A DNA stretch of 64,000 bases, from the NCBI GenBank assembly GCA_964548855.1, contig CAZJSR010000008.1:1-64000 (forward strand), given 5' to 3'. Position 1 is the stretch's first letter; each line of letters opens with the position of its first letter. Origin of the DNA: UBA3206 sp964548855. Lineage in GTDB: Bacteria; Bacillota_I; Bacilli_A; Acholeplasmatales; Anaeroplasmataceae. The notes under the pieces are model-generated. The model saw only the letters and a list, made by a program, of their open reading frames with translations, made no database searches and was not told where the DNA came from. Below, in pieces: positions 53,667 through 61,767 of this stretch. The translations under genes were made by a program, and so were the position numbers.

Positions 53667-54704
53667 ATGATAAAAGAAGAAATTGAAAAAATAGTAAATG
53701 ATGCGAAAGCACATTTTAAGACTATTAAAGATAAGATTGAACTAAATCTTGCGAAGTCTAATTTCTTAGGAAAAAAAGGACCTTTATCTTCAATTATGTC
53801 AAATATGAAAAATATGACACCAGAAGAACGTAAAGAAGTAGGAATTCTAACAAATGCTTGTAAGAGTGAAATTGAAGGACTTTATAATGAAAAATTAAAT
53901 GAAATTAATGAGGCTTTAATTAATGAACAATTAAAGAACGAAACTATTGATGTCACATTACCTGGAGCTAAAATTCCAGTAGGTAGTATTCATCCTTTAA
54001 ATCAGGTTATTATGGAACTTGAAGATTTATTTGTTGGGATGGGATATGAAGTATGTGAAGGTCCTGAAATTGAAACAGATGAATTTTGTTTTGAAAAATT
54101 AAATCTTCCAAAAGGACATCCTGCAAGAGATATGCAAGATACTTTCTATATCAATCCTGAAATTTTACTTCGTAGCCAAACTTCACCAGTTCAAGCTAGA
54201 ACAATGCTTGAAAAGCAAGGTAAACCAATAAAAATAATTTGTCCTGGTAAGGTATATAGAAGAGATGCCGATGATGCGACTCACTCACATCAATTTATGC
54301 AATGTGAAGGTTTAGTATTAGGTGAAGATATTTCTTTTGCAAATCTTAAAGGAGTATTACTTGAAGTAGCACGTAAGATGTTTGGGCAAAAGAACAATAT
54401 TAGATTAAGACCATCATTCTTTCCATTTACAGAACCATCAGTAGAAGTAGATGTATCATGTTCAAAATGTGGTGGTAAAGGATGTCCTATGTGTAAGAAT
54501 ACAGGATGGATTGAAGTATTAGGTGCTGGAATGGTTAACAATAAAGTATTAGAAATGAGTGGCTATGATTCATCTAAAATACAAGGATTTGCGTTTGGAA
54601 TTGGTATTGAACGTGTTGCGATTTTGAAAAACGGTATTGATGATATAAGAAATTTCTATACAAATGATGTTAGATTCTTATCTCAATTTAAGGAGGTAAA
54701 ATAA
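53667..54704 (+). CDS. pheS: Phenylalanine--tRNA ligase alpha subunit
   Basis: 345 residues, class II. An N-terminal coiled coil (tRNA contact), then HPLNQVIMELEDLFVGMGYE (motif 1 region), RRDADDATHSHQFMQCEG (motif 2) and GFAFGIGIERVAIL (motif 3). AGGAGGAG precedes the ATG. One base separates its stop from pheT. The pair forms the alpha2beta2 enzyme. Transcription is under the Phe T-box. Confidence 0.97.
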   Translation: MIKEEIEKIVNDAKAHFKTIKDKIELNLAKSNFLGKKGPLSSIMSNMKNMTPEERKEVGILTNACKSEIEGLYNEKLNEINEALINEQLKNETIDVTLPGAKIPVGSIHPLNQVIMELEDLFVGMGYEVCEGPEIETDEFCFEKLNLPKGHPARDMQDTFYINPEILLRSQTSPVQARTMLEKQGKPIKIICPGKVYRRDADDATHSHQFMQCEGLVLGEDISFANLKGVLLEVARKMFGQKNNIRLRPSFFPFTEPSVEVDVSCSKCGGKGCPMCKNTGWIEVLGAGMVNNKVLEMSGYDSSKIQGFAFGIGIERVAILKNGIDDIRNFYTNDVRFLSQFKEVK

Positions 54705-54705
54705 T

Positions 54706-57078
54706 ATGAAAGTTTCATATAATTGGCTTAAAGAATATTTGAATTTAGATAATACTACGGTAGAAGATTTAAGTAAATTAATATCTACGCATATTGTAGA
54801 AATTGAAACTGAATATCCTCTTACTACTGCGAATAATTTAGAAGTTGGATATGTTTTAGAATGTGAAGATGTACCAGATACACATTTACACAAAACTCAA
54901 ATTGAGTTAAGTGATGGAGTCACTCAAATTGTTTGTGGTGCTCCAAATATGAAAAAGGGAATAAAAGTAATTGTTGCGAGAATTGGTGCAGTTCTACCTG
55001 GTGATTTTAAGATAAAAGCATCAAAAATTCGTGGAATTGAATCAAATGGAATGTGCTGTTCATTACAAGAATTAGGGTTTGAAGAAAAATATATTCCTGA
55101 TAGATTTAAAGATGGAATTTATATTTTACCAGATGATGCGGCTGTAGGTAGTAATCCTTTAGATTATTTATGTTTAAATGATTATGTTTATGATTTGGAA
55201 TTAACTTCAAATAGAAGTGATTTATTATCAGTAGAAGGTGTATCATACGATATTGCGGCAGTATTAGGACAAAAGGTAAATATTAAAAATAATAAACCAA
55301 ATGAGGTAAAAGAAAAAAATCCTATTAAAGTAGATGTGAAAACTGAAAACTGTCCTAAATATCTTACAAGATATGCAAAAGATGTATGCATTAAAGAATC
55401 ACCAGAATGGTTACGTGCAAGATTAATTGCATCTGGAATTAGACCTATTAATAATGTTGTAGATATTACGAATTATGTATTAATGGAATTAGGACAACCT
55501 CTTCATGCGTTTGATGCTGATAAATTAGGTAATGATATTATAGTAAGACAAGCATTTGATGGTGAAGAAATTACAACATTAGATAATATTAAAAGAACAC
55601 TTATAAATACAGATATTGTAATAGCTAATAATAATGAAGCATTATGTGTTGCGGGTGTTATGGGTGGATTATCAACTGAAGTATTAGAAAATACTAAAAA
55701 TGTTGTATTAGAAGCTGCATATTTTAATCCATTATCAATTAGAAAAACAAGTCAAAGATTACAATTAAAGAGTGAATCTTCAACAAGATTTGAAAGAAAA
55801 ATAGATTATGATCGAGTTGAAAGAGCATTAGACTATGCTTGTTATTTACTTGAGACTTTAGCTGATGCTAAAATTTTAAATGGAGTATCAGGAAATAATC
55901 CAGCACCATATAAAAATGAATATGTTAATATATCATTAGATAAAATAAATAAAGTTTTAGGTACATCACTTTTAGCAAATGAGGTTGAACGTATCTTTGA
56001 TGGTTTAGCATATGAATATAAGAAAGATAATGAAAATTATCTTATAACAATACCATCAAGAAGAATGGACTTAGAGGGATGGGACCAACATATTATTGAA
56101 GATGTTGCAAGAATATATGGATATAACAATATACCAACATGTCTTCCTAAGACGGATGATATGGGATCTCTTACTAGAAAGCAAAAGTTAGAAAGAAATG
56201 TTAGATATATATTATCAGGACTAGGTCTTAATGAAACAATAACATATAGTTTGATTAATGAAAATAATTTATATGATTATACAATTAATGAATTAGAACC
56301 TATTAAAGTATTAATGCCGATGACTGAAGATAAGGCAGTTATGCGTCAAAGTCTTCTTAATGGTATTTGTGAAGCAATAAAGTATAATAAAGCAAGAAAA
56401 GTATCAGATATGGCTTTCTTTGAGCTTGGTAAAAAATATGGCACAGATACTGAAACTAATTTAATTAGTGGAGCTTTAACAGGTCTATTCCAATCTAGTA
56501 TGTGGCAACTTCAAAAAACACCTGTAGATTTCTATTTAGTAAAAGGTATTTTAGATGTTTTATTTACTAAAATAGGTCTTGAAGTATCATATCATCAAGT
56601 AAATGATGTTAATAAAAATTTCCATCCAGGTAGAACTGCTATTATAAAGGTTAATGAAGAAGAAATTGGCGTTATTGGAGAACTTCATCCACGTTTCCTA
56701 AGTGAAAATAATCTTCCACGTTTAGTTTTCTTTGAATTAAATGAAGATAAAATTTTAGAACTTAATGACAAGGAATTTAAATATAAAGCTATATCTAAAT
56801 TCCCATCTATTACAAGAGATTTAGCCATTGTTTGTAAGAAGAATATTCCAGCGAGTGATATAATAAATCTTATTAAACAAACTGCAAGAAAGACATTAGT
56901 TGACTTGCAAGTATTCGATTTATATCAAGGAGAGAATGTTTTAGAAGATGAAAAGAGTATTGCAGTTAAATTAGTCTTTAATGATCCTACTAAAACATTA
57001 GAAACTGCAGATGTGGATAAAACAATAAATAGTATTTTAAATAGACTTGATTTTAATTATAAAGCTAAATTAAGATAG
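54706..57078 (+). CDS. pheT: Phenylalanine--tRNA ligase beta subunit
   Basis: 790 residues, normal length. Domains in order: EMAP-like tRNA-binding (about 40-150; IVCGAPNMKKG), B3/4 editing domain (about 210-385; NNVVDITNYVLMELGQPLHAFD), B5 (about 400-470), catalytic-like core (about 480-680; GLNETITYSL) and C-terminal FDX-ACB (about 700-790; FPSITRDLAIVCKK). Ends with a terminator. Pairs with pheS. Confidence 0.97.
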   Translation: MKVSYNWLKEYLNLDNTTVEDLSKLISTHIVEIETEYPLTTANNLEVGYVLECEDVPDTHLHKTQIELSDGVTQIVCGAPNMKKGIKVIVARIGAVLPGDFKIKASKIRGIESNGMCCSLQELGFEEKYIPDRFKDGIYILPDDAAVGSNPLDYLCLNDYVYDLELTSNRSDLLSVEGVSYDIAAVLGQKVNIKNNKPNEVKEKNPIKVDVKTENCPKYLTRYAKDVCIKESPEWLRARLIASGIRPINNVVDITNYVLMELGQPLHAFDADKLGNDIIVRQAFDGEEITTLDNIKRTLINTDIVIANNNEALCVAGVMGGLSTEVLENTKNVVLEAAYFNPLSIRKTSQRLQLKSESSTRFERKIDYDRVERALDYACYLLETLADAKILNGVSGNNPAPYKNEYVNISLDKINKVLGTSLLANEVERIFDGLAYEYKKDNENYLITIPSRRMDLEGWDQHIIEDVARIYGYNNIPTCLPKTDDMGSLTRKQKLERNVRYILSGLGLNETITYSLINENNLYDYTINELEPIKVLMPMTEDKAVMRQSLLNGICEAIKYNKARKVSDMAFFELGKKYGTDTETNLISGALTGLFQSSMWQLQKTPVDFYLVKGILDVLFTKIGLEVSYHQVNDVNKNFHPGRTAIIKVNEEEIGVIGELHPRFLSENNLPRLVFFELNEDKILELNDKEFKYKAISKFPSITRDLAIVCKKNIPASDIINLIKQTARKTLVDLQVFDLYQGENVLEDEKSIAVKLVFNDPTKTLETADVDKTINSILNRLDFNYKAKLR

Positions 57079-57086
57079 TACAAAAG

Positions 57087-57114
57087 ACTCTATATTTTTA
57101 TAGAGTTTTTTTTT
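57087..57114 (+). terminator. Rho-independent terminator of pheST
   Basis: ACTCTATA (57087-57094) pairs with TATAGAGT (57099-57106), followed by nine T. Confidence 0.88.
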
Positions 57115-57161
57115 ATAAATAATTATGTTATAATTGATTCATAAGTTTGGTTGGTGATTTT

Positions 57162-57686
57162 ATGGAAGACATTATAATAAATGAATGCGAATTTACAACT
57201 GAAGAACTTGTTAAATCAAGTAAAAAAGCTATCTTAAGACAAACTAGAAGTTTTTCTATTATTGGCGCTGTTTTAGCTTTATTAGGATTTATATTTTTAT
57301 TAATAAAACTAATAAAAAAATTAGAAAATACATATTTAATACTAATATTAGTATTATTATTATGTGGAATCTTAATAATGATATTACCATATATTATTAC
57401 ACTTTTTATGCCAAGTTTATTAAAAAAACAAAATCAAAGTATTTATGATGGATTTAATGTTAGAATTTTATTTAGTGAGAATGAAATTGATTCAACAGTT
57501 ATTGGTAAAAATGCTAAGAGTAATAACGTATTTACATATAAAAATTTATATAAAGTTAATATTTATGGTGATGTGGTATTTATGTATTTAAATTCAAATG
57601 TTTTATATATGTTTAAATTAAGTGGTTTTAAAACTGAAGAAGAAAAAGATGTTGTTTTAAAGCGTATTATAAATAAAAAAATATGA
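57162..57686 (+). CDS. Two-segment membrane protein with YcxB-like domain
   Basis: 174 residues from the ATG at 57162 (GGTG upstream). Two membrane segments (about 29-49 and 58-80) are followed by a C-terminal beta domain with FSENEIDSTV and FTYKNLYKVNIYGDVVFMYL, the layout of YcxB-like proteins. Function unknown. It precedes rlmN by 13 nt and is likely transcribed with it. Confidence 0.65.
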   Translation: MEDIIINECEFTTEELVKSSKKAILRQTRSFSIIGAVLALLGFIFLLIKLIKKLENTYLILILVLLLCGILIMILPYIITLFMPSLLKKQNQSIYDGFNVRILFSENEIDSTVIGKNAKSNNVFTYKNLYKVNIYGDVVFMYLNSNVLYMFKLSGFKTEEEKDVVLKRIINKKI

Positions 57687-57699
57687 GGATGAGTAAATA

Positions 57700-58725
57700 A
57701 TGAGAAGTATTTATGGACTTACAATAGATGAATTAAAAGAATATTTCGTATCAATTGGTCTAAAACCGTTTAGAGCAACTCAAGTATATGAATGGGTTTA
57801 CCGAAATAGAATTAAAGACTTTGATGAAATTACTAATATAAAAAAGGATGTTATATCAAAACTAAAAGAAGATTTTTCACTAGATTTATATAAAATTAAA
57901 GATCATCAAATTGCCTCAGATGGTACTCATAAATTCTTATTTGAACTTAACGATGGTAATTTTATTGAAACAGTATTAATGTGTCATCCTTATGGATATA
58001 GTGCCTGTGTAACAAGTCAAGTAGGATGTAATATGACATGTGCATTTTGTGCATCAGGAATGAAAAAGAAGTTACGAAATTTAGAATCAAATGAGATAGT
58101 CTTGCAACTTATGACAGTGATGAGTGAATTAAATATTAGGATTAGTCATGTTGTAGTAATGGGAATAGGTGAGCCTTTTGATAATTATGATAATGTGATT
58201 AAATTTTTACACATAATAAATGAACCACATGGGCTAGAAATAGGTGCTAGACATATAAGTGTATCAACATGTGGTGTTGTTCCTAAAATATATGAATATG
58301 CAGAAGAAAAACTACAAAGCAATCTTGCGATAAGTCTTCATGCTCCTAACAATGAAATTAGAAATAAACTGATGCCTATTAATAAAGCTTATGATATTCA
58401 TGAACTAATCAGAGCAATTAAAGACTATATTGCGAAAACTAATAGAAGAGTAACGATAGAATATATATTATTAGAAGGAATTAATAATAGTCAGACTAAC
58501 GCTTTAGAATTAGCTCATTTATTAAAGGGAATGAATGTATACGTTAATCTTATTCCTTATAATGAAGTAAAAGAAAAACCATTTAAAAGGTCGACTCTTG
58601 AAAATACAAATAAGTTCTTTGATACTTTAAAGAAATGCAAGATAAATGTAACACAAAGGTATGAATATGGTTCGGATATTGATGCGGCTTGTGGACAATT
58701 AAGAAGTAAACATATGAATAAATAG
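57700..58725 (+). CDS. rlmN: 23S rRNA (adenine2503-C2)-methyltransferase
   Basis: 341 residues, radical-SAM. CNMTCAFCASG carries the CxxxCxxC cluster; SAM-binding VVMGIGEPFDNYDNV follows. A catalytic cysteine is in TCGVVP and the second near the end in AACGQLRS. It methylates A2503 of 23S rRNA and A37 in some tRNAs. It heads the conserved block that in Bacilli continues to prpC, prkC, rsgA. A terminator follows. Confidence 0.95.
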   Translation: MRSIYGLTIDELKEYFVSIGLKPFRATQVYEWVYRNRIKDFDEITNIKKDVISKLKEDFSLDLYKIKDHQIASDGTHKFLFELNDGNFIETVLMCHPYGYSACVTSQVGCNMTCAFCASGMKKKLRNLESNEIVLQLMTVMSELNIRISHVVVMGIGEPFDNYDNVIKFLHIINEPHGLEIGARHISVSTCGVVPKIYEYAEEKLQSNLAISLHAPNNEIRNKLMPINKAYDIHELIRAIKDYIAKTNRRVTIEYILLEGINNSQTNALELAHLLKGMNVYVNLIPYNEVKEKPFKRSTLENTNKFFDTLKKCKINVTQRYEYGSDIDAACGQLRSKHMNK

Positions 58726-58731
58726 AAAAAT

Positions 58732-58762
58732 AACACCTAAAATATATTTGGGTGTTTTTTTT
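58732..58762 (+). terminator. Rho-independent terminator abutting the next start codon
   Basis: AACACCTAAA (58732-58741) pairs with TTTGGGTGTT (58747-58756), followed by T to 58762; the ATG of the PASTA gene is at 58763. It ends rlmN and leaves no Shine-Dalgarno before that gene. Confidence 0.8.
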
Positions 58763-59431
58763 ATGAAATTTTTAAAAGTTACTATTCCTTTAATATTTGT
58801 TATTCTTTTAATTTGGATTTTATATTTATTTGTATTTCCTAATATAAAAAGAAAACAAATACTATTGCCTGACTTAAGTCAATTTTCAATAATACATGCG
58901 AAATCTTTTTTAGATGAAAATGATATAAAATATAAAATTATAGAAGATGATTATTCAGAAATTCCTAGAATTAAAAGAACAGTTCCGAAGTCTAATACAT
59001 ATGTAAAACAGGGGTCATCTATAAAAATATATGTAAGTGCTCAAAAGAATAGTGTTCTTAATGATTATACTAATACACTTTACCAGGATTCACACGAGGA
59101 GATATTAAATTATAGTATTATTAAAGGTTATAAGATTGATTTAAAATATGAGATAAGAAATGACATAATGGATGGAATTATTATAAATCAAGAAGAAAAA
59201 AATGGCGTTATTTACATAACCTTATCAAAAAGTGAAGATTTATATTTAAAAAATTATATTGGATATAGTGTAGTTGATATTATAAAAGAAATAGAAGGAT
59301 TAAATATATCATTTAATTATATTCCATCTTTTGTTGATTTTAATATTATTATTAAGCAGTCGGTTTATAATAAATATATTTGTAAAAATAACGAAAGTGA
59401 AATTATTTTTTATGTTTCTAGGGGCATTTAA
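58763..59431 (+). CDS. Membrane-anchored PASTA protein, kinase domain absent (PrkC remnant)
   Basis: 222 residues. A four-residue cytoplasmic start (MKFLK), one membrane segment (about 5-24) and an external part. The first PASTA repeat is clear (LLPDLSQFSIIHAKSFLDEN, TVPKSNTYVKQGSSIKIYVS); two weaker ones follow (YKIDLKYEIRNDIMDGIIIN-like; NYIGYSVVDIIKEIEGLNI). It sits between rlmN and rsgA, where other Bacilli have prpC and prkC. There is no kinase domain, and the phosphatase is absent. PASTA repeats bind muropeptides. It may sense cell wall without signalling, or partner a kinase elsewhere. No Shine-Dalgarno. Confidence 0.78.
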   Translation: MKFLKVTIPLIFVILLIWILYLFVFPNIKRKQILLPDLSQFSIIHAKSFLDENDIKYKIIEDDYSEIPRIKRTVPKSNTYVKQGSSIKIYVSAQKNSVLNDYTNTLYQDSHEEILNYSIIKGYKIDLKYEIRNDIMDGIIINQEEKNGVIYITLSKSEDLYLKNYIGYSVVDIIKEIEGLNISFNYIPSFVDFNIIIKQSVYNKYICKNNESEIIFYVSRGI

Positions 59432-59488
59432 TTGAAATTTATGAAAAAAATATTATAATAGAATTGTTGTTATAATAAAGGAGATAAT

Positions 59489-60424
59489 ATGCCTAAAGGA
59501 AGAGTTATTAATTCAAATGGTGGAAATTATATAATACTTACAGAAGCTAATGAAAAAATAGTTTGTAAAGCAAGTGGAAGACTAAGATATACTTTTGTTG
59601 ATAAAAAATCTTCATTTAATTATTCATCAAATAAAAATAGTAAAAAAACTGATACTAAAATCATTAAAATTAGTCCAAAAGTTGGAGATTTTGTAATATT
59701 TGAAGATAATTATATTATTGAGGTATTAGAAAGAAAAAATGAACTAATTAGACCTGATATTAGTAATGTTGATCAAATTATTTTACTATTTGCTTCAAAA
59801 GAACCTAATTTTAATAATTTATTATTAGACATGTTTTTAGTTAATTTATATTATGCTAAAATTACACCACTTATAATTATTAGTAAAATAGATCTTTTAA
59901 GTATAGAAGAGTATAATGCCCTATCTTCTGAATTATCTTATTATAAGGAAATAGGATATGATATTATTATGGCTAATAGTCATAATTTGACAAATAAGGC
60001 TGAAATAATACCATATCTAAAAGATAAAGTGAGTGTACTTTCAGGTCAAACAGGTGCAGGTAAATCATCTTTAATTAATGCATTAATACCTGGATTTAAG
60101 CTTAATACACAAGAAATTTCTAAAGCTTTAGGAAGAGGTAAGCATACCACAAGAGAAACGACGCTTTATGAATATTATGGAGGACTTATTGGTGATAGTC
60201 CAGGTTTTTCAAAATTAGATATTTCATCTATTCCTGAGGATAGATTAAGGGATTGTTTCGTGGAATTTAAAAAATATAAATGTAAGTTTAATGACTGCAT
60301 TCATTTATCTAACACAAAAGGTTGTGCAGTTTGTGAAGCAGTAAAAAATAAAGAAATAAAAGAATCAAGGTATTTTAATTATCTTAAAATGCTAAGTAGT
60401 ATAAAGGAAGGTAAGAAGTTATGA
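59489..60424 (+). CDS. rsgA: Ribosome small-subunit GTPase RsgA
   Basis: 311 residues. An OB domain (about 1-75) precedes a circularly permuted GTPase in which G4 (SKIDLLSI) comes before G1 (GQTGAGKSSLINAL) and G3 (GDSPGFSK). The zinc domain has CKFNDCIHLSNTKGCAVC. It helps mature the 30S subunit. GGAG lies before the ATG, and the end overlaps rpe by 4 bp. Confidence 0.95.
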   Translation: MPKGRVINSNGGNYIILTEANEKIVCKASGRLRYTFVDKKSSFNYSSNKNSKKTDTKIIKISPKVGDFVIFEDNYIIEVLERKNELIRPDISNVDQIILLFASKEPNFNNLLLDMFLVNLYYAKITPLIIISKIDLLSIEEYNALSSELSYYKEIGYDIIMANSHNLTNKAEIIPYLKDKVSVLSGQTGAGKSSLINALIPGFKLNTQEISKALGRGKHTTRETTLYEYYGGLIGDSPGFSKLDISSIPEDRLRDCFVEFKKYKCKFNDCIHLSNTKGCAVCEAVKNKEIKESRYFNYLKMLSSIKEGKKL

Positions 60425-61065
60425 AAGTGAGTCCATCATTTTTAACTTGTGATTTTGCAAATTTAAAAAAAGAATTAGATGAAATTAAAGATAATGTATC
60501 ATATATACATGTAGATGTTATGGATGGTGATTTTGTACCAAATATTACATTTGGTCCGAAATTTATTAAGGATTTTAGAAAATATTATCCGAATAATGTT
60601 TTTGATGTTCATTTGATGATATCTAACCCTTATAATTATATTAAGGATTTTGCTCAAGCAGGAAGCGATATTATCACGTTTCATTATGAGTCAAAAAGTA
60701 ATGTCTTAGATACTATTAATGAGATAAAAAAATACGAGAAAAAGGTGGGTTTATCAATTAAACCTAATACAAATGTATCTGAAATTGAAAAGTTTTTGCC
60801 ATATGTTGATCTTGTGCTTGTGATGAGTGTAGAACCTGGATTTGGTGGTCAAAGTTTTATGCCATCTTGTATTTCTAAAATTGAATTATTAAATAAATTA
60901 AGAAAAGAAAATAATTATAATTATGAAATAGAGGTTGATGGTGGTATCAATGATAAAACCGTAGAATATGTTAAGAATGCTGGTGTTGATGTAGTTGTAG
61001 CAGGTTCTTATATTATGAATAGTGAAAATAAGGTTGAAAGAATAAATGTATTATTGAATAAATAA
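60421..61065 (+). CDS. rpe: Ribulose-phosphate 3-epimerase
   Basis: 214-residue TIM barrel. SPSFLTCDFANLKKEL, IHVDVMDGDFVPNITFGP (metal-binding His and Asp), VMSVEPGFGGQSFM and IEVDGGINDKTV are signature motifs. It interconverts ribulose-5-P and xylulose-5-P. Coupled to rsgA (ATGA). Confidence 0.95.
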   Translation: MKVSPSFLTCDFANLKKELDEIKDNVSYIHVDVMDGDFVPNITFGPKFIKDFRKYYPNNVFDVHLMISNPYNYIKDFAQAGSDIITFHYESKSNVLDTINEIKKYEKKVGLSIKPNTNVSEIEKFLPYVDLVLVMSVEPGFGGQSFMPSCISKIELLNKLRKENNYNYEIEVDGGINDKTVEYVKNAGVDVVVAGSYIMNSENKVERINVLLNK

Positions 61066-61099
61066 AATTTAAAAGGCATATATATTACTAGGTGATAAA

Positions 61100-61177
61100 A
61101 TGAAATTTCTAGTAATACGTATGCCTAAATTTTTTTCACGTATAATATTATTTTTTAAGAGACTATTTAAAAAGTAG
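61100..61177 (+). CDS. spoVM: SpoVM-like 25-residue spore coat-anchoring peptide
   Basis: ATG with AGGTG 6 nt upstream. The 25-residue peptide starts MKFLVIRMPKFFSRII and ends FKRLFKK; B. subtilis SpoVM starts MKFYTIKLPKFLGGIV. Pro9 in PKF, the amphipathic helix and basic end are conserved, and it lies between rpe and rpmB as in Bacillus. SpoVM inserts into the curved forespore membrane and recruits SpoIVA. The stop is within the 3' arm of a terminator. The match is short, so synteny carries much of the weight. Confidence 0.75.
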   Translation: MKFLVIRMPKFFSRIILFFKRLFKK

Positions 61178-61188
61178 TCTTTTTTTTA
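61160..61188 (+). terminator. Rho-independent terminator
   Basis: AGACTA (61160-61165) pairs with TAGTCT (61175-61180), followed by eight T. It overlaps the last codons of the SpoVM-like gene. Confidence 0.75.
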
Positions 61189-61190
61189 CA

Positions 61191-61216
61191 AAAAAAATCG
61201 AGAATAACTCGATTTT
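61191..61216 (-). terminator. Rho-independent terminator of rpmB
   Basis: On the minus strand AATCGAG and CTCGATT (61208-61214 and 61196-61202) form a stem followed by seven or more T. Confidence 0.8.
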
Positions 61217-61229
61217 GTTTGTGTATTTA

Positions 61230-61418
61230 TTAAGCTCTGTTTAAGTTTAATTTCTTTAAAGCTCTTGCAGAAATCTTTACCTTTTTAACGTTACCATTTT
61301 CATCAACGATACGTACAGTTTGTAAATTAGCTTTCCATGTACGACGAGTAGCATTTAAAGCGTGGCTTCTTTGATTTCCAAATACAGTAGTTTTTCCTGT
61401 TACATAACATTTAGCCAT
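61230..61418 (-). CDS. rpmB: 50S ribosomal protein L28
   Basis: 62 residues from ATG at 61418, with GGAGG upstream (AAAAATTA-rich minus leader). MAKCYVTGKTTVFGNQRSHA and TRRTWKANLQTVRI are standard L28; the opening MAKCYVTGK is its zinc-poor form. It is on the minus strand between spoVM and fakA, as in Bacillus. Confidence 0.95.
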   Translation of the reverse strand: MAKCYVTGKTTVFGNQRSHALNATRRTWKANLQTVRIVDENGNVKKVKISARALKKLNLNRA

Positions 61419-61465
61419 AAGTATAATCCTCCATGTTGACAAAATAATTTTATTCAAGCCTTATT

Positions 61466-61493
61466 ATTTTAACATATCTTGAAAATAAATCAA
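61466..61493 (-). promoter_or_regulatory. Promoter of rpmB
   Basis: On the minus strand TTGATT (61493-61488) and TAAAAT (61471-61466) with a 16-bp spacer. Confidence 0.5.
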
Positions 61494-61625
61494 TAGTTTT
61501 AAGAAAAAAAAGAATTTTTTATATGACTTTAGTTTAAAATTCAGTATTAAAGAACATAATTAAATGAAATTTTTACTTTGTAAATAGAAAAATAGACATT
61601 AAATCTAAATTTCAAATAATCTATA

Positions 61626-61665
61626 TGTAAAAAACGTTTTACATTTTTAAATATTGTGTTATAAT
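61626..61665 (+). promoter_or_regulatory. fakA promoter with overlapping dyad
   Basis: TTTACA (61638-61643) and TATAAT (61660-61665) with a 16-bp spacer. TGTAAAA (61626-61632) and TTTTACA (61637-61643) are inverted 7-bp arms around AACG, covering the -35 box. It does not match the spacing of a cre site. The rest of 61419-61767 holds no gene; the Asp23/YloU gene expected here is absent. Confidence 0.55.
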
Positions 61666-61767
61666 ATGGTTGTGTTTATTTAACACATATAATACGGTAA
61701 ACAATAAAAATTGACATATATTTATTATTTTGATATACTTAATAAAGTGTAATAGGAGGGCATATTT

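Noticed and set aside
61626..61643. Reading the fakA dyad as a CcpA cre site
   Set aside because: The arms are four bases too far apart for cre (which is 14 bp); kept only as an unassigned inverted repeat.
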